DNA of 64,000 bases from Streptomyces europaeiscabiei. GTDB taxonomy: Bacteria > Actinomycetota > Actinomycetes > Streptomycetales > Streptomycetaceae. Location of the stretch: contig NZ_CP107841.1 in the NCBI RefSeq assembly GCF_036346855.1, positions 806,001 to 870,000 on the forward strand, in the 5' to 3' direction. Made by a program: the position numbers and the translations under genes. Positions 26,985 to 35,186 of this stretch are shown here, piece after piece; within the stretch, counting starts at the first letter, position 1; every line of letters begins with the position of its first letter. The notes under the pieces were generated by a model. That model worked only from the letters and a program-made list of their open reading frames with translations, did no database searches and was not told the DNA's origin.

Positions 26985-28435
26985 TTCTTCACTCCGGCCG
27001 ACTGCTGGGCGACCCGGCGACGTACGCCGAACCACCCCGCGATCAGCGCCAACACGATGAGGGGGAGGCACAGCACGGTCGTGCGGCCCGCGCCGCCGTC
27101 CGCGTACATCAGGACGAGGACCGACGCCAGGAAGAACAGCGTCACCAGCTCGGTCCACGGGGAGCCCGGCAGCCGGTAGCTCGGGCGGGTCAGCTCGCCC
27201 TTCTCGGTCTTCTGCCAGAACACCAGGTGACAGATCATGATCATGCCCCAGGTGCAGATGATGCCGATCGCGGCGAAGTTGAGCACGATCTCGAACGCGT
27301 CGGCCGGGACCACGAAGTTCAGCCCGACACCCAACACGCAGATACCGCTGGTGAGCAGGATGCCACCGTACGGGACCTGGCTGCGGCTCATCACACCGGT
27401 GAACTTCGGGGCGGAGCCCGCCATCGCCATCGAGCGCAGGATGCGGCCGGTGGAGTACAGGCCCGAGTTGAGCGAGGACATGGCCGCGGTCATCACGACC
27501 AGGTTCATGATGCCGCCGGCCGCCGGGATGCCGATGTTGGAGAGCACGGTGACGAAGGGGCTCTCGCCGGCCTTGTACGAGGACCAGGGCAGCAGCATCG
27601 CCAGGAGCAGGACGGAGCCGACGTAGAACAGACCGACGCGCCACATGATCGAGTTGATCGCCTTCGGCATGATCTTCTCGGGGTTCTCGGTCTCGCCCGC
27701 CGCGACGCCGACCAGTTCGACGGAGGCGTAGGCGAAGACGACGCCCTGGATGATCAGCAGCATGGGCAGCAGACCGTTGGGGAAGATGCCGCCGTTGTCG
27801 GTGATCAGGGACGGGCCGGGGGTGTGGCCGTCGACGGGCTGCTGGGTGACCAGCAGGAAGATGCCGATCAGCATGAAGATGACGAGCGCGCTGACCTTGA
27901 TGATCGCGAACCAGAACTCCAGTTCGCCGAACATCTTCACCGAGATCAGGTTCACGGCGAGGACGACCCCGAGCGCGATGAGCGCGATCACCCACTGCGG
28001 GATGTCGGAGAACATGCCCCAGTAGTGGGTGTAGAGGGCGACCGCGGTGATGTCGGCGATACCGGTGGTGGCCCAGTTCAGGAAGTACATCCAGCCGGCC
28101 GTGTACGCGCCCTTCTCGCCGAGGAACTCCCGGGCGTAGGACACGAAGGCGCCGGACGAGGGCCGGTAGAGGACCAGTTCGCCGAGGGCGCGGACCACGA
28201 GGAACGCGAAGATTCCGCAGACCGCGTACGCGATGAAGAGGGACGGGCCTGCGTCGGCGAGGCGGCCGCCGGCGCCGAGGAAGAGGCCGGTGCCGATAGC
28301 GCCGCCGATGGCGATCATATTGACGTGGCGGGACTTCAGGGACTTGCTGTAGCCGGCGTCTCCGGCGTCGACATGCGCCGGGGCCTGTCCGGGGTCAGCC
28401 TGTACGACGTCTTTGTCGAGGGACTGCTCGCTCAC
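26981..28435 (-). CDS. ansP: Amino acid permease, probable L-asparagine permease
   Basis: The 484-residue protein is a 12-helix APC-superfamily transporter: [21 protein letters not shown] (substrate-binding loop [10 protein letters not shown]), [22 protein letters not shown] and [20 protein letters not shown] are the amino-acid-transporter signatures of the AAT group. Position between a regulator and an asparaginase gene, with GTGA overlaps on both sides, supports asparagine as substrate. It would couple uptake to the proton gradient. The hydrophilic N-terminal 30 residues are cytoplasmic. Confidence 0.88.
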   Translation of the reverse strand: MSEQSLDKDVVQADPGQAPAHVDAGDAGYSKSLKSRHVNMIAIGGAIGTGLFLGAGGRLADAGPSLFIAYAVCGIFAFLVVRALGELVLYRPSSGAFVSYAREFLGEKGAYTAGWMYFLNWATTGIADITAVALYTHYWGMFSDIPQWVIALIALGVVLAVNLISVKMFGELEFWFAIIKVSALVIFMLIGIFLLVTQQPVDGHTPGPSLITDNGGIFPNGLLPMLLIIQGVVFAYASVELVGVAAGETENPEKIMPKAINSIMWRVGLFYVGSVLLLAMLLPWSSYKAGESPFVTVLSNIGIPAAGGIMNLVVMTAAMSSLNSGLYSTGRILRSMAMAGSAPKFTGVMSRSQVPYGGILLTSGICVLGVGLNFVVPADAFEIVLNFAAIGIICTWGMIMICHLVFWQKTEKGELTRPSYRLPGSPWTELVTLFFLASVLVLMYADGGAGRTTVLCLPLIVLALIAGWFGVRRRVAQQSAGVKK

Positions 28436-29163
28436 GTCTCGCGTCCGCCTTCCGTGGAGCTGTCCGTGCGCGGGGAACGCACGATGTCGGTGAGGGTGGT
28501 CTCGACGCGGTCGAGGTGGTGGGACATGGCCTCCACCGCGTCGTGTTCGGAACCGTCGATCAGCGCCTCGACGATGGCCCGGTGCTCACGGTTGGACTGC
28601 TCGCGCCGGCCGCCCAGCTCGTTGAGGAAGGCCGACTGGCGGGCCAGTGCGTCCCGGATCTCCTCGATCACCCGGCGGAACACCGGGTTCTGGGCGGCCT
28701 CGGCCACGGCCAGGTGGAAGAGCGTGTCCATCGCGACCCAGGCGGTGGTGTCGGTCTCCCGTTCCATCCGGTCCAGGAGGTGGGCCAGGTGGTCCAGGTT
28801 CTCCGGGGTGCGGCGCACCGCCGCGTACCCGGCGACCGGGATCTCCACGTGCCGGCGCACCTCCAGCAGGTCGCTCGCCGCGTAGTCGCCGAAGGTGGGG
28901 TCCTCGACGGCGTTCCCGATCACGAAGGTGCCCTTGCCGGTGCGGGACTGGGTCAGTCCCATCACCTGCAGGGCGCGCAGCGCCTCGCGGAGTACCGGAC
29001 GGCTCACTTCGAGCTGGCGGCAGAGCTCCGCCTCCGAGGGGAGCTTGTCCCCGATGGCGTACTTGCCGCGCTCGATGGCGTCGCGGAGGTGGGTGAGCAC
29101 CGCTTCCATGGCGCTGACGCGCCGGGGTGCCGAGCCACCTGTCTGGCTGTCTGACAGGTTCAC
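28432..29163 (-). CDS. GntR/FadR-family regulator of the asparagine operon
   Basis: The 243-residue protein has a GntR winged helix ([40 protein letters not shown]) and an all-helical FadR-type effector domain ([41 protein letters not shown]) with the histidines that usually bind a metal and a carboxylate ligand. Aspartate, asparagine or fumarate are logical effectors given the operon. The GTG start at 29163 places a palindrome inside the first codons; starting at the ATG at 29109 instead would put it in the leader. Its stop overlaps the permease start (GTGA), so regulator, permease and asparaginase are one transcript. Confidence 0.88.
   Translation of the reverse strand: MNLSDSQTGGSAPRRVSAMEAVLTHLRDAIERGKYAIGDKLPSEAELCRQLEVSRPVLREALRALQVMGLTQSRTGKGTFVIGNAVEDPTFGDYAASDLLEVRRHVEIPVAGYAAVRRTPENLDHLAHLLDRMERETDTTAWVAMDTLFHLAVAEAAQNPVFRRVIEEIRDALARQSAFLNELGGRREQSNREHRAIVEALIDGSEHDAVEAMSHHLDRVETTLTDIVRSPRTDSSTEGGRET
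29137..29159. promoter_or_regulatory. Candidate FadR-type operator of the asparagine operon
   Basis: CTGTC-T-GACAG (29147-29157) is a perfect 5+1+5 palindrome with the GT-N3-AC core known for FadR-subfamily operators. An outer pair ACCTGTC/GACAGGT (29137-29143 and 29153-29159) adds a second half-site. It overlaps the presumed start of the regulator gene and fits negative autoregulation. Confidence 0.6.
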
Positions 29164-29272
29164 GGGGGTGATCCTGCGGGTGACGGGACGGGGCTGTCAA
29201 GGGGCCCCGGATTCGATCTTCCAGGTCACGGGCGGTCGTGGATCAGCCACACGGCGCCTGCGGCGTGTGCTG

Positions 29273-30106
29273 TCAGCTGAGGCCACCCGCGCCGAGCAGC
29301 CCGAAGAGGAGGACCCCGACGACGATCCGGTAGGACACGAACACGTTGAAGGAGTGCCTGGTCACGAACTTCAGCAGCCAGGCGACGGAGGCGTACGCGA
29401 CCGCGAACGAGACGGTGGTGCCGACGATCAGCGGGGCCGCACCCACCCCCGCACCGAGGGCGTCCTTCAGTTCGTAGAGCCCGGCGCCGGTGAGGGCCGG
29501 GATGCCGAGGAAGAAGGAGAGCCGGGTGGCCGCGACCCGGTCGAGGTCGAGCAGCAGCGCGGTGGACATGGTGGCGCCGGAGCGGGAGAAGCCGGGGAAG
29601 AGCAAAGCGAGGATCTGCGAACCGCCGACGAGCATCGCGTCCCTGAACCGGGTGTCCTCCTCAGCGCGCCTGCGCCGGCCCACCTGTTCCGCGACCCACA
29701 TCACACCGCTGCCGACGATCAGCGAACCGGCCACCACCCACAGCGAGGCGAGCGGCCCCTCGATGAGCGACCGGGCGGCCAGCCCGACGACCACGATCGG
29801 GATCGTCGCGGCGATCACCCACCACGCGAACCGGTAGTCGCGGTCCTGCCGCTGCGCCGAGTGGAAGATCCCCCGGAACCAGGCGGAGCCGATCCGAACG
29901 ATGTCCCCGCGGAAGTAGACGAGCACCGCCGCGATCGCGCCGACCTGGATGACCGCCGAGAACCCGACGACCGCCTTGTCCTCGACCTGGATCCCCATGA
30001 GCCCTTCGGCGATCTTCAGATGCCCGGTGGAGGACACCGGCAGGAACTCGGTCACCCCCTCCACCGCTCCGAGGACGACGGCCTGACCGACGGTGATGGT
30101 GCTCAT
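29273..30106 (-). CDS. uppP: Undecaprenyl-diphosphatase UppP (BacA)
   Basis: The 277-residue integral membrane protein has the two BacA signatures: EGVTEFLPVSSTGH (residues 16-29) with catalytic Glu and His, and PGFSRSG (171-177). About eight hydrophobic helices follow the known fold. It removes a phosphate from undecaprenyl diphosphate to recycle the lipid carrier for peptidoglycan and glycan assembly; family members confer bacitracin resistance when overproduced. It stands alone on the minus strand between the GntR gene and the crcB pair. Confidence 0.93.
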   Translation of the reverse strand: MSTITVGQAVVLGAVEGVTEFLPVSSTGHLKIAEGLMGIQVEDKAVVGFSAVIQVGAIAAVLVYFRGDIVRIGSAWFRGIFHSAQRQDRDYRFAWWVIAATIPIVVVGLAARSLIEGPLASLWVVAGSLIVGSGVMWVAEQVGRRRRAEEDTRFRDAMLVGGSQILALLFPGFSRSGATMSTALLLDLDRVAATRLSFFLGIPALTGAGLYELKDALGAGVGAAPLIVGTTVSFAVAYASVAWLLKFVTRHSFNVFVSYRIVVGVLLFGLLGAGGLS

Positions 30107-30236
30107 GGGGTCCAGTTCTGCTCGGCGAGGGCATGGCTGACAAGGGCACGGCTGAGGTACGGCCGGCCACGGGTCACGGCGGGGCGTGATCGCGCCGGGG
30201 AGGCAGTCGTACTACGGCCGGGTAAGGGTTAGGCGC

Positions 30237-30611
30237 TCAGGACCAGAGGGCCTGCGCCGCCGCAAGCCCCACGAAGACCGCGCCCAGCCCGGCCGTCACG
30301 CTCGCGACCACGTTGGCGGCGGCGTGGAAGCGGGCGCCGCTCCGGGCCAGCAGCAGGGTCTCGTACGAGAAGGTCGAGTACGTGGTGAGCGCCCCGCACA
30401 GTCCGGTGCCGAGGAGAAGCTGCAGGTCGGAGGTTGCGGCACCGGCCGTCACGGCACCGGTGAGGGCACCGAGGACCAGGGATCCGGTGACGTTGACAGC
30501 GAACGTGCCCCAGGGGAAGTCCGTGTCGTGCCGCGACTGCACGGCACGGTCGGTGAGATAGCGCAGGGGCGCGCCGACCATTCCGCCGACGATGACGAGC
30601 ACCCAGTTCAC
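30237..30611 (-). CDS. crcB: CrcB/Fluc fluoride channel subunit (second of a pair)
   Basis: The 124-residue four-helix protein has the Fluc signatures [33 protein letters not shown] (channel Asn) and [19 protein letters not shown] (the T-T-Y-S-T-F-S strand and Phe box). Fluc channels export fluoride passively as dual-topology dimers; many Gram-positive species encode two adjacent subunits that pair. The GTG start overlaps the stop of the neighbouring crcB gene (GTGA). Confidence 0.93.
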   Translation of the reverse strand: MNWVLVIVGGMVGAPLRYLTDRAVQSRHDTDFPWGTFAVNVTGSLVLGALTGAVTAGAATSDLQLLLGTGLCGALTTYSTFSYETLLLARSGARFHAAANVVASVTAGLGAVFVGLAAAQALWS

Positions 30612-31135
30612 GACGGCCTCTTACCTTTCTCACGCGTTTCGGTGGGCCCGGTGTGCGGGAGCCCGGTCCGCAGGGCCAGACGCGCTGTCGCCGCCGCGAG
30701 CCAGACCGCCGTGAGGGCGGCCAGGAGGGTCGCGGCGAGGTAGGCGAGGGCGGTGCCGGGGTGGCCCTCCTCCAGCAGGCGCCGGATGTCGACGGCGTAC
30801 GTCGAGAAGGTGGTGAAGCCGCCGAGTACTCCGGTGCCGAAGAAGGGGCGGACCAGGCGGTGGGCCGCCCATCTCTCCGTGATCGCGATCATGAAGAGCC
30901 CGATGACGAGACAGCCGACGACGTTCACCCAGAACGTGGTCCAGGGAAAGCCGGCCGGGCCCGTGGGCCAGAGGAGGGAGGCGCCGTACCGGGCCGTCGC
31001 GCCGATGCCGCCGCCGACCGCCACGACCGCGACCACGGGTGCCTGACCGTGCCCGAGGGCGGGCCGGGGCGGGTCGGCCACGGGGGCGTCCGGGGACGGT
31101 GAGGCTTCGGGCCCGTCGGGGTGCGGGGCTGGCAT
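30608..31135 (-). CDS. crcB: CrcB/Fluc fluoride channel subunit (first of a pair)
   Basis: The 175-residue protein carries the same Fluc motifs ([56 protein letters not shown]) after an extra 45-residue Pro/Asp-rich N-terminus. I place the start at ATG 31135, with AGGAGA upstream, instead of the longer frame from 31213. The pair with the adjacent crcB suggests a heterodimeric fluoride channel. I looked for a fluoride riboswitch in the 200 bases upstream and did not recognise one. Confidence 0.88.
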   Translation of the reverse strand: MPAPHPDGPEASPSPDAPVADPPRPALGHGQAPVVAVVAVGGGIGATARYGASLLWPTGPAGFPWTTFWVNVVGCLVIGLFMIAITERWAAHRLVRPFFGTGVLGGFTTFSTYAVDIRRLLEEGHPGTALAYLAATLLAALTAVWLAAATARLALRTGLPHTGPTETREKGKRPS

Positions 31136-31337
31136 GGGCGTACGTCTCCTACTCGCCGGGGCCCGGGTGTCCGCCGGGCGCGCTCCGTCGCAAGCAGGGA
31201 CCGTTGTCGGCACCGATGCCGCGGTTCGGGTACGGCGGGCCCCACCGCCGCGCCGCGAAGGGGATCGCGGCTGGTCGACAGCCTATCTCCGCCGCTGTCA
31301 CCCCCGCACGCGCCCCGTACCCGATCCCGGCCGGACC

Positions 31338-32306
31338 TCAGCCCGGCTTCCCCGGCAGCTCGCACACCGCGATCCCCCGCTCCCACAGGCTGCCCAGGAT
31401 CAGCCGCCCCTCGGCGACGCAGACGCCGGTGACCATACGGAACCGGGAGTGGTGATCGACGAGGGTGTGCGCGACATGCCCCTCGTCGTCGACCGCGACG
31501 ACCCCGGCGAACCCGAGCGGGCGGAAGGGTGCCCGTACCGCCACCCGGCTCGCGGCCCGCCGCACCGCCGGACTCGCGCGGTGCAGACGGTCGAGGGCGC
31601 CGATGCGGGGCCCGGCCAACGCCACCCACATCAGCCCGTCATGGCCGCGCCACATGTTGTCGGGCGTGCCCGGCAGGTCCTCGACGAAGGGCTCGCTCGT
31701 GCCGGCCTTCGCTCCGGTGAGGTGGACGCGGGTGAGCCGGCGGGCGCCCGTCTCCGCGAGCACCAGGAACGACTCGTCGGCGGAAGGCGCGAGACCGTTG
31801 GCGAACTGGAGCCCCTCCAGGACGACTTCGGGCGTACCCTCCCCCGGCGCGAGACGCAACAGCCTTCCGGTGCCGGTGTGTTCGACGATGTCGCCGATCC
31901 ACTGGTCGAGGGGGTAGCGGCGGCTGGAAACGGTGAAGTAGACCGTCCCGTCGGAGAGCGCCACGACATTGCTGCAGAACCGCAGCGGCTCACCGTCCGC
32001 CTCGTCGGCGAGCACTCGCACGGTGCCGTCGCCGGTCGCGACCCGCAGCAGCCCCCGCTCGGCGTCGCACACCAACAGGTCTCCGTCCGGGAGTAGTTCG
32101 AGACCCAGCGGCCTGCCACCGGTCTCGGCGAGCGTCTCGACCCGCGCCCGCCCCGGCTCCGCGAGCCCGTCCACCCGCAGGACGCGTCCGTCCTCGACAC
32201 CGGTCAGCACCCGCCCGCGCTCGTCGACGATCACATCCTCGGGTCCGCGTCCGCCGATCCCGACGAACACCTCCGGTACGAGTCCGGCGCCCCTCGCGTC
32301 CATCAT
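31338..32306 (-). CDS. SMP-30/gluconolactonase-like (strictosidine-synthase-like) beta-propeller protein
   Basis: The 322-residue protein is a six-bladed propeller of the SMP-30/strictosidine synthase-like group: GPEDVIVDERGRVLTGVEDGRV, RPLGLELLPDGDLLVCDAERGLL, FCSNVVALSDGTVYFTVSSR and QFANGLAPSADESFLVLAETGARRLTRV (with the Asn and Glu metal ligands). Members act as lactonases or other hydrolases; no signal peptide is present here. ATG 32306 follows GAGGAGG. The next gene is divergent across a 114-base promoter region. Confidence 0.8.
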   Translation of the reverse strand: MMDARGAGLVPEVFVGIGGRGPEDVIVDERGRVLTGVEDGRVLRVDGLAEPGRARVETLAETGGRPLGLELLPDGDLLVCDAERGLLRVATGDGTVRVLADEADGEPLRFCSNVVALSDGTVYFTVSSRRYPLDQWIGDIVEHTGTGRLLRLAPGEGTPEVVLEGLQFANGLAPSADESFLVLAETGARRLTRVHLTGAKAGTSEPFVEDLPGTPDNMWRGHDGLMWVALAGPRIGALDRLHRASPAVRRAASRVAVRAPFRPLGFAGVVAVDDEGHVAHTLVDHHSRFRMVTGVCVAEGRLILGSLWERGIAVCELPGKPG

Positions 32307-32420
32307 GTCCGCCTCCTCATCGTCCGCCCGCCAAGCCCCCGCCGGTCCATCCTGGCAGGGGGCCGGGCTGCCCTTGGTGACCTCGGGTTAAGTTGGCCGT
32401 CACCGACCAGGGAGACCGCC

Positions 32421-33257
32421 GTGCCCGCCCGCCCCAGCCTGCTGTACGTCACCGACCTCGCCTACCCGGCCCGTGGGCGGCGCTACTGCGACGAGGACAT
32501 CCTCCTCACCTCCCGGCTGCGCACGGACTTCGACCTCGCCCTGTGCCACCCGCTGGACGCGGCGGCGCTGATGGACGGCTTCGACGCGGTCGTGGTCCGC
32601 AACAGCGGCCCCGTTCTCCACTACCAGGAGGCGTACGACGCCTTCCGCGAACGGGCGACGGCACTCGGCACCCCCGTCTACAACCCGCTGACCGGCCGGG
32701 CCGACATGACCGGCAAGCGGTACCTGCTGGACCTCACCCGGGCCGGGTACCCGGTCATCCCCACCGTCGACCGGCCCGAGGACCGGACACGCCTGCCCGA
32801 CACCGTCTCGTACGCGGTCAAGCCGAAGGCCGGCGCGGACTCGATCGGCCTGCGCTTCGTGAGCGGTGCCGAACTGGCGGGCCTGACCTGGGGTGACATC
32901 CTGGTGCAACCACGCGTCGACTTCCGCTACGAGGTGTCCTTCTACTACGTCGACGACGCCTTCCAGTACGCCCTGTACGCGCCCGACCCCGACCGGCGCT
33001 GGGTCCTGGAACCCTACGAGGCCTCGGAGGCCGACCTCGCCTTCGCCCGGCGTTTCATCGACTGGAACACCCTCGACCACGGCATCCAGCGCGTGGATGC
33101 CTGCCGCACCCGGGACGGTGACCTCCTGCTGGTCGAGTTGGAGGACCTCAACCCGTATCTCTCCCTGGACCGGGTGTCCGAGCAGGTCCAAGACACGTTC
33201 GTGGACGCCATGACAGCCTCGCTGCACCGCTTCCTGGACACGACGGTCGCCTCCTGA
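32421..33257 (+). CDS. Orphan ATP-grasp-fold protein of unknown function
   Basis: The 278-residue protein has the ATP-grasp plan: an N-terminal Rossmann-like half (LLYVTDLAYPARGRRYCDED, ALMDGFDAVVVRNSGP), a lysine-rich ATP-binding strand VSYAVKPKAGADSIGLRFV (129-147), and a metal/ATP site RVDACRTRDGDLLLVELEDLNP (Glu239, Glu241, Asn244). ATP-grasp enzymes ligate a carboxylate to an amine or thiol. Neighbours give no clue to a substrate, and no amide or peptide precursor gene is next to it. The start is GTG 32421 with GGGAGA upstream. Confidence 0.72.
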   Translation: MPARPSLLYVTDLAYPARGRRYCDEDILLTSRLRTDFDLALCHPLDAAALMDGFDAVVVRNSGPVLHYQEAYDAFRERATALGTPVYNPLTGRADMTGKRYLLDLTRAGYPVIPTVDRPEDRTRLPDTVSYAVKPKAGADSIGLRFVSGAELAGLTWGDILVQPRVDFRYEVSFYYVDDAFQYALYAPDPDRRWVLEPYEASEADLAFARRFIDWNTLDHGIQRVDACRTRDGDLLLVELEDLNPYLSLDRVSEQVQDTFVDAMTASLHRFLDTTVAS

Positions 33258-33262
33258 CGACC

Positions 33263-33298
33263 GAAGGGGGCCGCGCGCCAAGGCGTGCGGCCCCCTTC
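33263..33298. terminator. Bidirectional terminator between convergent genes
   Basis: Arms 33263-33274 and 33287-33298 pair perfectly for 12 bp, with further pairs inward, between the ATP-grasp stop and the galactanase stop. GAAGGGGG...CCCCCTTC gives a terminal A/T edge on each side. Confidence 0.88.
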
Positions 33299-33312
33299 AT
33301 GGACGGGGAGCG

Positions 33313-34881
33313 CTACCGGTGGCCGAACCACGCCATCGCCGGAAGCGCCCTGTCGTCATAGCCGAACAGCGCCTGGTTCTCCCAGCCGTTCCCGGAGGAC
33401 GAGTCGGTCGGGTCCCAGCCGTTGCCGCTGCGTGCGGTCCAGGTCGACTCCCAGTAGAAGATCCCGAGACCGCGGCCGTTCGGGACGGCCTCGACGATGC
33501 TCGCGACGTCCTTCATCCAACGGGTCTGACCGGCGGTCGTGGCCGGGTAGCCGGACACGAGTTCACTGCTCAGGTCGATGATGTTCTCGTGCGAGTCCTC
33601 GCTGTCGAGACGGAAGGGGTAGGCCGTCTCGGCGAGGAACACCGGCTTGGAGTAGCGGGAGGCCGCGTCGTCCAGCGTGGTCTGGAAGTCGGCCAGGGTG
33701 CCGTGCCAGTAGCCGTAGTACGACAGGCCGATGACGTCGAACTTCACGCCATTGGAGACTGCGCTGTCGAACCACCAGCGGGTGCCGGACAGGTCGCCGC
33801 CCTTGGCGAGGTGCAGTGCCACCTGGGTGGAGGAGTTGACCGCCTTGACCGCGTCGTAGCCGGAGTTGAGCAGCCCGGCGAGCTGGGACCAGTTGGAGGT
33901 GGAGCCGGCGGACCACAGCATGCCGCCGTTGATCTCGTTGCCGACCTGGACCATGTCGGCGGTGGTGCCCTGGGACTTGAGGGCGTTGAGGACGTCGTAG
34001 GTGTGGTTGTAGACGTCCGTCTTCAGCTGGCTGTAGGAGTGGCCTGCCCACGAGGACGGCACGGTCTGTGCGCCCGGGTCGGCCCAGGTGTCCGAGTAGT
34101 GGAAATCGACCAGCAGCTTCATACCCTGCGCCTTGATGCGCTTGGCGGCGGCGAGCACGCGCGTCTTGTTGTTGTAGCCGTCGGCGGGGTTCACCCAGAC
34201 CTTGACGCGCGCGTAGTTCTGTCCGGCGCTCTTGAGGATGGCGAGCGCGTCGCCGGTGGTGCCGGAGCTGTTCTTGTAGACGCCGCCCTTGGCCTCGCTC
34301 TTGATGAGCGACGACACGTCGGAGCCCTTGACGGTCAGGCCCGTCGTACCGGACGTGAAGGTCAGGTCGTCGACGTTGATCCAGTTACCGGCGTTGGCGT
34401 CGGAGTTGACGCTGATGGTGCACTGGTTGTTCGTCACCGCGATCGAGGTGACGATCCGGATCCAGCCGCCGGCGGAGACCGGGATGTCGGTGCGCTGTTC
34501 GGCGCTGCCGCAGTTCTTCAGCGCGAGGTACGCGGAGTTCTGGCCGCCGCCGGAGCGCACCCACGCGGTGAGCTTGTAGTTCCCGTTGGTCAGGCCGGAC
34601 AGGTACTGGTAGGTCTCCACTTTGTAGGCCGAGGCCGAGTAGTGGGACAGGCGGTAACTGCCTCCGTGGCCACCGGACTCGGTGAAGGAGGCGGAGTTCT
34701 GCCCGGCCGCCGAGTACGTCGACCAGCCGGCCGGCGTCGCGGTCCCGGTGCCGCCGGACTCGAAGCCCCCGTTGGTGAGCGTGGAGGCGGCGTGTGCCGA
34801 CGTGGCGGGCAGGGTGGTGAGCGCCAGGCCTGCGAACAGCGGTATCAGCAGGGCCCTGAGGGCGCGTCTCGCGTGGAACAT
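33313..34881 (-). CDS. Secreted arabinogalactan endo-beta-1,4-galactanase (GH53) with N-terminal carbohydrate-binding domain
   Basis: The 522-residue protein starts with a signal peptide (RRALRALLIPLFAGLALT, cut after SAHA near residue 31), followed by a beta-sandwich carbohydrate-binding domain (about 33-178; LTNGGFESGGTGTATPAGWS) and a GH53 barrel from VKGSDVSSLI. Catalytic residues are Glu316 in QVGNEINGG (acid/base) and Glu418 in FLAETAYPF (nucleophile). It cuts beta-1,4-galactan, the side chains of pectin. I chose ATG 34881 because GAAGGGAC precedes it and a signal peptide follows. The neighbouring GH42 gene would finish degradation of the products. Confidence 0.93.
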   Translation of the reverse strand: MFHARRALRALLIPLFAGLALTTLPATSAHAASTLTNGGFESGGTGTATPAGWSTYSAAGQNSASFTESGGHGGSYRLSHYSASAYKVETYQYLSGLTNGNYKLTAWVRSGGGQNSAYLALKNCGSAEQRTDIPVSAGGWIRIVTSIAVTNNQCTISVNSDANAGNWINVDDLTFTSGTTGLTVKGSDVSSLIKSEAKGGVYKNSSGTTGDALAILKSAGQNYARVKVWVNPADGYNNKTRVLAAAKRIKAQGMKLLVDFHYSDTWADPGAQTVPSSWAGHSYSQLKTDVYNHTYDVLNALKSQGTTADMVQVGNEINGGMLWSAGSTSNWSQLAGLLNSGYDAVKAVNSSTQVALHLAKGGDLSGTRWWFDSAVSNGVKFDVIGLSYYGYWHGTLADFQTTLDDAASRYSKPVFLAETAYPFRLDSEDSHENIIDLSSELVSGYPATTAGQTRWMKDVASIVEAVPNGRGLGIFYWESTWTARSGNGWDPTDSSSGNGWENQALFGYDDRALPAMAWFGHR

Positions 34882-34926
34882 CGTCGTCCCTTCGACGAAG
34901 GTGGGGATCTGGTTGCGCGATGCTGT

Positions 34927-34965
34927 GGCGGCGCCGCGCCCGAAGGCCGTGGGCGCGGCGCCGCC
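34927..34965. terminator. 15-bp perfect hairpin upstream of the galactanase gene
   Basis: Arms 34927-34941 and 34951-34965 pair perfectly around a nine-base loop. It lies 46-84 bases upstream of the galactanase ATG and downstream of the beta-galactosidase gene on the same strand, so it may end or slow readthrough from that gene or fold in the galactanase leader. Confidence 0.6.
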
Positions 34966-35042
34966 GGTACCGGCCGGATGTCCCCAGAGATCAGGCCGGT
35001 GTTCGGGGGTGGCCCGGGGCTGGAGATCAGCCTCGGGCGGGG

Positions 35043-35065
35043 CCCGGAGCCGGGGCGGCTCCGGG
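35043..35065. terminator. Second hairpin between the GH42 and GH53 genes
   Basis: CCCGGAGCC (35043-35051) pairs with GGCTCCGGG (35057-35065) around a GGGGC loop. The 34882-35186 gap holds no other recognisable feature besides the hairpin at 34927 and degenerate CCGGAGCCG-type repeats. Confidence 0.45.
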
Positions 35066-35186
35066 TGGGTGACCCGGAGCCGGAGATCGCCCCGGGCCGG
35101 CCCGGGGCCGGTGATCGGCCCTGGGCCGGGAGCGGCGGTCGTCACCCTCTACGGCTCGGTGACCGGTCGCCGCCCACATCCGGTGG

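Noticed and set aside
31136..31337. Fluoride riboswitch before the crcB pair
   Set aside because: I looked on the minus strand for the conserved crcB-motif blocks and did not find a convincing match.
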